6,059 bases of DNA from Promethearchaeota archaeon (GTDB lineage: Archaea > Asgardarchaeota > Lokiarchaeia > Sigynarchaeales > SOKP01), in NCBI GenBank assembly GCA_030620005.1, contig JAUXAJ010000295.1:1-6059 (forward strand), given 5' to 3'. Made by a program: the position numbers and the translations under genes. How positions within the stretch are numbered: position 1 is the stretch's first letter; each line of letters begins with the position of its first letter. Shown here in pieces: positions 1-5,325 of the stretch. The notes beneath the pieces are model-generated. The model had not been told where the DNA came from. It worked only from the letters and a program-made list of their open reading frames with translations, and ran no database searches.

Positions 1-22
1 GAGAAAATCAAAAATAAATAAT

Positions 23-69
23 AAAAAAATATTTTACGTGATACAATATTTTGACCTTTTAAAAGGTCA
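23..69 (-). terminator. Candidate 3' end signal: 18-bp palindrome followed by a T7 tract
   Basis: Reading on the minus strand, the tail-anchored protein gene stops at 80-82. It is followed 10 nt later by the perfect inverted repeat TGACCTTTTAAAAGGTCA (52-69), then an AT-rich spacer and a run of seven T (plus-strand A at 23-29). Archaeal termination depends mainly on T tracts, so the T7 run is a reasonable terminator. The palindrome could form a short hairpin in the 3' UTR. A perfect even-length palindrome of this size is also what a dimeric regulator binds, so an operator for a gene to the left of the window is an equally good reading. Confidence 0.4.
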
Positions 70-79
70 TGATTCGTTT

Positions 80-541
80 TTACACGAAGGGAATGAATTC
101 AAGAATTTCGTAGACAATCGCGAGAACGATGATGATGATGATAATCGTGGGAATCATGATAAGCAAAAACATGAAATATCCTTTCAATATGCCCCTATTC
201 CACGATTTAACGCCTCTATGCCAATCTTCCCTCGTTTCTTGTCGAAACTTTTTTATATCGTTTTCAATTTTTCGTTTTTGGGCTTCCCATTTCTCTTCAT
301 TTTGAATTTTAGCTTTTTCAAAGTCATCGCCCCATTTTTTGAGTTGATCATCCCAGTTATCTTTCGCTTTATTAAAGAATTTATCTGCTTTTTCTTTATT
401 TTTTTCCCAAGCTTCTTTATTTTTCTTTCCTTGTTCTTCTAAATCTTTTTCGAATTTTTGAAAACCGTCTTTTATTCCTGAAATAAAATCTTTCCATCCT
501 TTCTTAAATATATCACTTTTTTCATTTTCTTGGTCATTCAT
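80..541 (-). CDS. Tryptophan-rich, 11-residue-repeat amphipathic protein with C-terminal membrane anchor
   Basis: Product of 153 residues, family not recognised. Residues about 12-118 are a very charged (K/E/D) probable helix whose hydrophobic residues recur every 11 positions: F12, I23, L34, W45, F56, L67 form one line, W63, F74, W85, I96, W107, I118 another, and A59, W70, I92, W114 a third. This is a hendecad pattern, seen in some straight coiled coils and in amphipathic helices that lie on membranes. There are seven tryptophans. Residues about 122-144 form one membrane helix with a run of six isoleucines, followed by only nine residues. With no N-terminal signal, this looks like a tail-anchored protein whose bulk faces the cytoplasm. 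The gene diverges from the aminotransferase. The ATG at 541 is the natural start: a TATA-like box lies 21-29 nt upstream and there is no Shine-Dalgarno. Function unknown; the coding call is strong because the helix periodicity and anchor are coherent. Confidence 0.8.
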   Translation of the reverse strand: MNDQENEKSDIFKKGWKDFISGIKDGFQKFEKDLEEQGKKNKEAWEKNKEKADKFFNKAKDNWDDQLKKWGDDFEKAKIQNEEKWEAQKRKIENDIKKFRQETREDWHRGVKSWNRGILKGYFMFLLIMIPTIIIIIIVLAIVYEILEFIPFV

Positions 542-561
542 AAGATAATATTTCCTTTTTT

Positions 562-577
562 TTTTTTATATTTTTCC
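562..577 (-). promoter_or_regulatory. Candidate promoter of the tail-anchored protein gene
   Basis: On the minus strand, GGAAAAATATAAAAAA gives a purine-rich BRE-like element followed by a TATA-like box centred about 25 nt before the ATG at 541. That spacing would put transcription initiation at or next to the start codon (leaderless). The box merges into a 12-base T homopolymer on the plus strand (556-567), so its exact limits are uncertain in such AT-rich sequence. Confidence 0.45.
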
Positions 578-644
578 ATATTCATTTTTTTTGTTGAACC
601 ATTACTAAAAAAAAATTTAAAAGATATTTCAATTAATTATAACA

Positions 645-664
645 AGAAAGGATTTTAAAATATA
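645..664 (+). promoter_or_regulatory. Candidate BRE/TATA promoter of the aminotransferase gene
   Basis: AGAAAGGA (645-652) followed by TTTTAAAATATA (653-664) resembles an archaeal BRE plus TATA box, placed 23-34 nt before the ATG at 687. This fits a leaderless transcript. The AAAGGA could be mistaken for a Shine-Dalgarno, but it is about 35 nt from the start codon, far too distant to act as one. Confidence 0.5.
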
Positions 665-686
665 ATAATTAATAAACGATTTAATC

Positions 687-2066
687 ATGAAATTTGAAAT
701 TTTACAGAAAACGCCGCTGTTTAGCGCACTTTCAGAATTGGGAAAAAGAATTTTTTTACCTGATGGTATTTTCTACTGGTCAGGTAGGGCAAAAAAGAAA
801 GCAGAATTGATTGGCACCATTGGAACTGCTTTTGGTTTTGAGAAGGATTTCATTGACGGGAGTTCAGACGAGTGGTTACCATGTTATCTCCAATACTTTA
901 AAGAGTACTCGTCTTTAAACATAAAGTCAATAGTACCATACGCATCTATTGGCGGGCTGGCAGATATTAGGAATATTTGGAAAAAATGGGTAGTCAAAAA
1001 ATCCTATCTTGATAAGGAAAAAGAAAATGAAAAAATAGAGCTACTTGAAAAATCTGTAACTCAACCGATCGTTACGCAAGGGATAACAAACGGAATATTC
1101 CTGTCTTGTTCTTTATTCTTGAGTCCTGGAGAGTTCATTATATCTCCAAATAAGCGTTGGGGTAATTACGATAACATTATTAATAAATTCATTGGAGCTA
1201 AAATAAAATCGTTTGAATATTTTAAAGAACAACAAATAAACGTGCAAGGATTAAGAGATGCAGTAATAGAAGTAGCTAAAGAACAAGAAAAGATCGTGCT
1301 AATATTAAATTTCCCGAATAATCCCACGGGATATGTGCCCACGCAAGAAGAAGTGGAAAAAATTTTAAAAGTATTAAAAGATACTCAAGAATCCCTAAGA
1401 AAAACGATTATTGTTCTCGTAGATGATGCCTATGAACCTTACATCTATAACAACGATGTCGTGCAAAGATCAATTTTTTACGATTTAGTTGAACTAGAAG
1501 AAGACGTCGTTCCCGTTAAACTAGATGGAATTTCAAAGGAATTATTAGCGTATGGAGGCAGGGTTGGGTTTGTAACTATAGGTTTAAAGCCAAGTTGGGT
1601 AAAGAGTGATGCTGAACTAGAAACTCTCAAAATTGAGCTAAATAATAAACTCGAAGGCATAAATCGTAGCACCATTTCAAATACAAATCATTTTTATCAA
1701 GCAGTTACGCAAAAAATGTTCCTTGAAAAAGGCATGGATCAAATTATTGCAGCTCGGGAAAAAGTGAGGCTTTTACTTAAAGATCGCTACGATCTAATTA
1801 ATAGGGAGCTTTTGAAAATTGATAATCCAGATATTTCCATTGATCCTAATTCTGGAGGATTCTTTGTTTTTATAAACATTGATCCTAATAAAATTAAAGC
1901 AACAGAATTTGCTGATCATCTTTTAAAAAATTATCAAGTAGGAGTAATCCCCATTGAAAAAATAAGTGACCAAATAAACGGAATCCGAATTGCTTATTGT
2001 TCAATCGACATCAATAACATTCAGGAGTTTGTAAAAAGAATAAATCTTGCATTAAAAGATTTTTAA
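687..2066 (+). CDS. PLP-dependent class I/II aminotransferase (fold type I)
   Basis: Product of 459 residues, predicted to be a cytosolic enzyme that moves an amino group between an amino acid and a 2-oxo acid using pyridoxal phosphate. The fold type I signature residues are all present: NFPNNPTG at 208-215 (N212 contacts the cofactor ring), DDAY at 246-249 (D246 for the pyridine nitrogen, Y249 for the cofactor oxygen), SKE at 283-285 with K284 as the Schiff-base lysine, GGRVG at 290-294 with R292 for the phosphate, and GIRIAY at 432-437 with R434 as the likely substrate-carboxylate arginine. Roles are assigned by analogy with aspartate aminotransferase. It is longer than the usual 390-420 residues, partly through a charged stretch around 100-125 and the segment around 300-330. 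Substrate cannot be read from the sequence. It is monocistronic by its surroundings, with its own promoter and T tracts after the stop, so the neighbours do not reveal a pathway. Confidence 0.93.
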   Translation: MKFEILQKTPLFSALSELGKRIFLPDGIFYWSGRAKKKAELIGTIGTAFGFEKDFIDGSSDEWLPCYLQYFKEYSSLNIKSIVPYASIGGLADIRNIWKKWVVKKSYLDKEKENEKIELLEKSVTQPIVTQGITNGIFLSCSLFLSPGEFIISPNKRWGNYDNIINKFIGAKIKSFEYFKEQQINVQGLRDAVIEVAKEQEKIVLILNFPNNPTGYVPTQEEVEKILKVLKDTQESLRKTIIVLVDDAYEPYIYNNDVVQRSIFYDLVELEEDVVPVKLDGISKELLAYGGRVGFVTIGLKPSWVKSDAELETLKIELNNKLEGINRSTISNTNHFYQAVTQKMFLEKGMDQIIAAREKVRLLLKDRYDLINRELLKIDNPDISIDPNSGGFFVFINIDPNKIKATEFADHLLKNYQVGVIPIEKISDQINGIRIAYCSIDINNIQEFVKRINLALKDF

Positions 2067-2080
2067 TCGATTAATTCTCA

Positions 2081-2109
2081 TTTTTTTATAAAAACATTTT
2101 TTGACTTTT
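2081..2109 (+). terminator. T-tract terminator after the aminotransferase
   Basis: Runs of seven T (2081-2087) and six T (2097-2102) start 14 nt after the stop codon and are followed by a further T4. Consecutive T tracts without a strong hairpin are the typical archaeal intrinsic termination signal. Together with the separate TATA box further down, this suggests the aminotransferase and the gelsolin gene are transcribed separately although they lie on the same strand. Confidence 0.45.
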
Positions 2110-2141
2110 CTAAAAAACTATTAAAATTTTTATAAACATAA

Positions 2142-2159
2142 TTTTATATAAGTTATATA
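2142..2159 (+). promoter_or_regulatory. Candidate TATA box(es) of the gelsolin-like gene
   Basis: Two overlapping-scale candidates are visible: TTTTATATA (2142-2150), which would give a leader of roughly 12-15 nt, and TTATATA (2153-2159), which would give a nearly leaderless transcript for the ATG at 2187. No Shine-Dalgarno sequence lies before the ATG. The upstream ATG at 2168 is out of frame with the gene. Confidence 0.45.
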
Positions 2160-2186
2160 CTAAAAATATGAGTTGTTTTTTTAGAA

Positions 2187-3203
2187 ATGAACCCAAAAAT
2201 ATATATGATTAATAAAGGAGAGCTCGAAGAGATTAAAAAATCAGTATTCTCTACTGGTGATGTTTATCTAATAGACGACGAGACAACCATTTATGTGTGG
2301 ATTGGGGGCAAATGCAGCGTTGACGAAAAAGCCAGCGGCGCTGTTCAAGCCAGAACATTAGATCAAGAACGCGGGGGTGCTGCTAAAATCATAACGCTCG
2401 ATCAAGGGCAGGAATCTAAAGATTTCCTTAGTATTGTTAATAAATTGGGGGCAATGAAAATCGTCGAAAAAAATATTGCCAAAACCTTATTAAAAGACGT
2501 ACAAACGGGAGATTGGGCCGGTTTCAGTGAATGGAAAAACATCCTTTATCGTGTGTCTTCTGAAGAATTTGAAGACATCAATACAATGAAAATGATCCAA
2601 ATCCCATTTTCAAAAGATTCATTGGAGTCTGAAGATTCTTTTGTTTTAGACATGGGAACAAAAGTTTATGTGTGGCACGGCGCAAATTGTAATGTTAAAG
2701 AAAAAGTAAAAGCAGGTCAATGGGCTAGACAAATTGATGCTGAGCGAGCCGGTGATCAAAATGAAATAATATGTGAAGAAGGCGACGACGCACAATTTCT
2801 TGCTGCATTAGAGAAAGGTGAAGATTATAAAGAATCTGATGCTGTTCAATTAAGGGCAGAATCTGAATTAGAGCCTGAAACGGAAGCAGATAAAGCTGTG
2901 GCTGCAATTGAACCTGAAACTAAAGCAGAAATTAAAGATGCCGCTCCAGAAGAAGCTACTAAAGAAGTTGCCACTAAGCCCGAAGTGCGGGCATCTGGCG
3001 CCGCTCCAGGTATTCCTGGAAGAACGGATAGTAGCATCATGACAATTGAAAAAACTGAAGGCAGACGCATTTGCCCTAAATGTGGAGAAGATCACTTAAT
3101 AAAAGAAAGTGTTGACAAGGGCAACATAATCCTCGACTATCCTCGCATGTATGGACACAAATATCAATGCGGAAAATGCGGATGCGAGTGGCGAGAGAAA
3201 TAA
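2187..3203 (+). CDS. Two-domain gelsolin-like protein with C-terminal zinc ribbon
   Basis: Product of 338 residues, predicted to bind and remodel actin in the cytoplasm. Gelsolin domain 1 spans about 1-95, with TGDVYLID at 23-30 and TIYVWIG at 34-40. Domain 2 spans about 105-210, with DSFVLDMGTKVYVWHG at 150-165 and a helix containing EKVKAGQWARQID (172-184). In eukaryotic gelsolin, an Asp before the first core strand and a Glu in the long helix bind the domain's type II calcium ion. D25/E47 and D150/E172 sit where such ligands are expected. Residues 211-290 are a low-complexity A/E/K/P linker with a 13-residue repeat (EPET at 229 and 242). The end is a zinc ribbon, C296-x2-C299 and C328-x2-C331 with W335, like TFIIS/RPB9 ribbons in outline but without the acidic catalytic pair. 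Asgard two-domain gelsolins acting on actin are established. The ribbon's partner is unknown. No signal peptide or membrane segment is present. Confidence 0.88.
   Translation: MNPKIYMINKGELEEIKKSVFSTGDVYLIDDETTIYVWIGGKCSVDEKASGAVQARTLDQERGGAAKIITLDQGQESKDFLSIVNKLGAMKIVEKNIAKTLLKDVQTGDWAGFSEWKNILYRVSSEEFEDINTMKMIQIPFSKDSLESEDSFVLDMGTKVYVWHGANCNVKEKVKAGQWARQIDAERAGDQNEIICEEGDDAQFLAALEKGEDYKESDAVQLRAESELEPETEADKAVAAIEPETKAEIKDAAPEEATKEVATKPEVRASGAAPGIPGRTDSSIMTIEKTEGRRICPKCGEDHLIKESVDKGNIILDYPRMYGHKYQCGKCGCEWREK
2871..2948 (+). repeat. 13-codon tandem repeat in the gelsolin linker
   Basis: Codons for EPETEADKAVAAI (residues 229-241) are followed directly by EPETKAEIKDAAP (242-254). The DNA repeats imperfectly with a 39-base period (gagcctgaaac at 2871, gaacctgaaac at 2910). 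A shorter echo, ccgctccag, occurs at 2941 and 3001. It is probably a flexible spacer between the actin-binding domains and the zinc ribbon, lengthened by local duplication. Confidence 0.5.
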
Positions 3204-3250
3204 AGAAACCCCCCGAGCGCAATTCGATAAATTATTAGCTAAAAAGAGAT

Positions 3251-3293
3251 ATTATTTTTTATTTCAATTTCTAATTTTTATTTTTATTTTTTT
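3251..3293 (+). terminator. T-rich termination region after the gelsolin-like gene
   Basis: The 88-bp gap between the two convergent genes has plus-strand T tracts at 3255-3260, 3275-3279, 3281-3285 and 3287-3293, starting about 50 nt after the gelsolin stop. This is a good archaeal multi-T terminator for the plus strand. On the minus strand the only comparable T tract is the weaker T5 opposite 3241-3245, so termination of the operon coming the other way is less clear. Confidence 0.45.
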
Positions 3294-4452
3294 ACAATTT
3301 TTGAATGTCTCTACGCATAAATTTAATTCTTTTCTTTAATTCAACTAATTCAAGTTCCGCCTTTTCAAGTTTAGATTCTAATTTTAAATTCTCGTCTTTA
3401 ACGGCTTGAAAATCTGTCAAGATCTTATCTTCTATGAGTTCTGTTTCGTGTAATTTGTTTTTTAAATCAACTTGACTTGCTTTTAATTTTTCAATTTCCA
3501 CTTCTTTTTCATTTAGAAGATTCTGTATTTTCGACAATTCTAATTCGTATTTACCAGACATGCTACCTTCTGCCCTTATTGCTTCAGTTAATTTTTTTTC
3601 GGTTCTGTCAATAATCTCCTTATTGCTGAAATCTTTTTGTTTTAATTGTTCGTTCTCGATTATTAATAATTTAATTCGATCTTCTTTCTTTTCTAAATCC
3701 TTCTTAACAAGACTAAACGTTTCAATTTGCGTCATTAAATTCTTAATTTTCAGATTTGACGAATTTAGAGAGTTTTGTAATTCAAATGTTCTTTTTTCTT
3801 TTTCTGTTATGATTTGATCCTTTTTTTCGATTAAAATTTGAACTTTATCGTATTTTGATTTGTGAATGGTGTCATTTTGAAGATATTGAATTTGTTCGCT
3901 TAACTCCTTGATTTTCCGATCTTTTTCTTGTAGCTGTTCAGATAATTCTTGTTTATTTATCTCGTTCGATTCAATTTTCTCGATTTTTGAAGTTAACTCT
4001 TGTATTTGTTCATATTGTTCATCCAATTTTAAATGCGTTTTCTCTATTTCGTGATTTTTAGAGTCCAATTCTTCATTTAATTCTTGAATTGAGTGTCCCT
4101 CTATTGATTCATCTTCATCCTTGATCCTTGCTTTTAATTCTTCAATAATATCATTTTTTTCCGTGATTTCTGATTTTATTTCTTTAATTTCCTTAAGAAG
4201 CTTTTCTTTAGTAGAAGTAAAAAGCGTTTTTTCCGTTCTTAATTCTTCAATTTCTATAGATTTCTTCTTTATCTCATTATTCAGTTTAAGATTTTGTTGC
4301 TTGAACAAATTAATTTGTTCTAAATAATTTAATTCTTCATTTTCTATTTCTTGTTCTTCTTCATTTTCCTCTATCCAGCCGAAGGTGCTCAAGGCGTCAA
4401 CGATGCTCTTATCAGCAGCATCTTCTTCTTTTTTTCTTTGATTTTCATACAT
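3292..4452 (-). CDS. Long coiled-coil protein, last gene of the four-gene cluster
   Basis: Product of 386 residues, probably cytosolic, family not recognised. Residues about 40-386 are continuous heptad-type coiled coil (L, I and V spaced 3-4 apart among E, K, Q and N). The whole protein has no proline and no cysteine, and glycine occurs only at 25, 119, 296 and 300, so an almost unbroken rod of roughly 50 nm is possible. The glycines at 119 and 296-300 are the likely hinges. A short N-terminal segment (about 13-28, SIVDALSTFGW) could be a small amphipathic binding motif and is followed by an acidic patch (27-40). There is no Walker A motif, so it is not an SMC or Rad50 ATPase, and there is no membrane segment. 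It starts 18 nt after the GtrA-like gene with no Shine-Dalgarno and is best read as the operon's structural or tethering protein. Similarity to eukaryotic coiled-coil tethers would be compositional only and should not be taken as homology. Confidence 0.85.
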   Translation of the reverse strand: MYENQRKKEEDAADKSIVDALSTFGWIEENEEEQEIENEELNYLEQINLFKQQNLKLNNEIKKKSIEIEELRTEKTLFTSTKEKLLKEIKEIKSEITEKNDIIEELKARIKDEDESIEGHSIQELNEELDSKNHEIEKTHLKLDEQYEQIQELTSKIEKIESNEINKQELSEQLQEKDRKIKELSEQIQYLQNDTIHKSKYDKVQILIEKKDQIITEKEKRTFELQNSLNSSNLKIKNLMTQIETFSLVKKDLEKKEDRIKLLIIENEQLKQKDFSNKEIIDRTEKKLTEAIRAEGSMSGKYELELSKIQNLLNEKEVEIEKLKASQVDLKNKLHETELIEDKILTDFQAVKDENLKLESKLEKAELELVELKKRIKFMRRDIQKL

Positions 4453-4470
4453 ATAATATGATATTAAAAT

Positions 4471-4983
4471 TTAGGCTATTAAATCTTCTGGTTCATTAAT
4501 AAACACAAATTTGCGATCAAAGACGAATTTAGTTAGATAACCGAGGATCAATGCGACTATTACACTTATTTCTAAAACCGTATTAAAAAAATTTGTCAAT
4601 ATAAATTGAATCCCAATATTTTCAATCGTGGTTATTATAGCAAAACCAAAATATTTTAAGAATTCTTTTGAAGTTTGCTTGAGTTCCATCTCTTTTTTTT
4701 TAAACACGATAAATTTATCCAAGAAAAATTTAACGATATATGTTATTCCTACCGCTACAATAGAACCAATTAATTCGCGCATGTTAAATGGTATTGTTGA
4801 ACAAAAGAATGTTTGAACAAGATCCATGTCCCCAAAATTGTGGCAAATAAAAGGTGCGATAAATAGTTGGTTTGATTTTTGGATTAAATAATTTAATAAA
4901 ATCATGAATGCAGCGAAAATTAAATATAGCGTCAACTGCCGTTTTAAATCGTTGGTTTTTTCTAAATTTTTAACCTCATCCAT
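4471..4983 (-). CDS. GtrA-like four-helix membrane protein
   Basis: Product of 170 residues with four predicted membrane helices at about 16-35, 70-89, 108-130 and 138-156. Each half ends with a similar motif: YIVKFFLDKFIVFKK at 82-96 and YLTKFVFDRKFVFIN at 149-163. Paired hairpins closed by a lysine and a [FV]-F ending resemble the GtrA family (PF04138), small proteins thought to move or present polyprenyl-phosphate-linked sugars. No glycosyltransferase lies next to it, unlike many GtrA genes, so the substrate is unknown and the family call is tentative. Between helices 1 and 2 (about 36-68) is a loop with C47 and C61. The start is fixed by the TAATG junction: the stop of the upstream gene shares one base with this ATG, which implies translational coupling. 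A membrane protein of another small family remains possible. Confidence 0.8.
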   Translation of the reverse strand: MDEVKNLEKTNDLKRQLTLYLIFAAFMILLNYLIQKSNQLFIAPFICHNFGDMDLVQTFFCSTIPFNMRELIGSIVAVGITYIVKFFLDKFIVFKKKEMELKQTSKEFLKYFGFAIITTIENIGIQFILTNFFNTVLEISVIVALILGYLTKFVFDRKFVFINEPEDLIA

Positions 4984-5318
4984 TATAATTTAGCACCACA
5001 GTGGTAACAAAATTTTGCTACAGGTTCCTTTATTTCTCCACTACAAATAGGACAATAACTTAAACCAGCTGGTTTATCATTTGCTTTCTTATAATCAAAT
5101 CTCTCGTCAGTCTTCTTAAAATCTTGACAATGATCATTGTATTGCAACTCGCGATCTCTTCTAAAACGATTGCGGGTACTAAATGTGAAAGGACAAATGC
5201 ATAGAATTGGAAGAAAGAAGAAGAAATCTATTAAAAATGATAGAATAAGAAATACTATTGAAACGACAACAAAAATAATGTTTAATATAATATTTCGCTT
5301 TAAAGACATTATCGACAC
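4983..5318 (-). CDS. Small membrane protein with C-terminal zinc ribbon
   Basis: Product of up to 111 residues. A hydrophobic stretch at about 9-45 is long enough for one long or two short membrane helices and contains C40 and C42. A basic/acidic linker follows (about 49-85). The C-terminus is a compact zinc ribbon, C89-x2-C92 and C104-x2-C107, ending GAKL. This is the treble of CxxC pairs common in archaeal membrane zinc-ribbon proteins, so the ribbon probably faces the cytoplasm. The longest frame starts with GTG at 5318, 7 nt after the DUF106 stop. An in-frame ATG at 5309 (residue 4) is 16 nt after that stop and may be the true start, giving 108 residues. No Shine-Dalgarno decides between them. 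Its stop overlaps the GtrA-like start. Function unknown. Its position right after DUF106 suggests a partner or adaptor of the insertase-like protein. Confidence 0.8.
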   Translation of the reverse strand: MSIMSLKRNIILNIIFVVVSIVFLILSFLIDFFFFLPILCICPFTFSTRNRFRRDRELQYNDHCQDFKKTDERFDYKKANDKPAGLSYCPICSGEIKEPVAKFCYHCGAKL

Positions 5319-5325
5319 GAATTAA

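Noticed and set aside
38..442. Plus-strand open frame of 134 codons, Phe- and Ile-rich
   Set aside because: It lies antisense to the hendecad protein gene. Its composition is what the reverse complement of K/E-rich codons gives, and it has no recognisable domain.
556..567. T12 homopolymer as a rho-independent terminator
   Set aside because: It lies between divergent genes with no plus-strand transcript expected to end there. It is more likely part of the AT-rich promoter of the minus-strand gene.
647..652. AAAGGA as a Shine-Dalgarno for the aminotransferase
   Set aside because: It is about 35 nt upstream of the ATG. A BRE element before the TATA box fits its position better.
2725..3095. Three minus-strand open frames inside the gelsolin gene
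   Set aside because: They are shadows of the low-complexity linker. The plus-strand frame carries two recognisable domains and a zinc ribbon.
3072..3200. Transcription cleavage factor (TFS/TFIIS) domain
   Set aside because: The four cysteines and Trp match the ribbon outline, but the acidic DE catalytic pair is missing and the cysteine spacing is longer. It is also fused to gelsolin domains.
3151..3339. Plus-strand open frame overlapping the end of the gelsolin gene
   Set aside because: It begins inside the zinc-ribbon codons in another frame and runs through the T-rich terminator. It has no promoter or domain.
3560..4327. Plus-strand open frames opposite the coiled-coil gene
   Set aside because: They are Phe/Ser/Ile-rich mirror frames of a Lys/Glu-rich coding strand. 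The minus-strand heptads are clearly the coding signal.
3292..4452. SMC, Rad50 or similar ATPase
   Set aside because: There is no Walker A, signature or Walker B motif and no globular head. It is coiled coil only.
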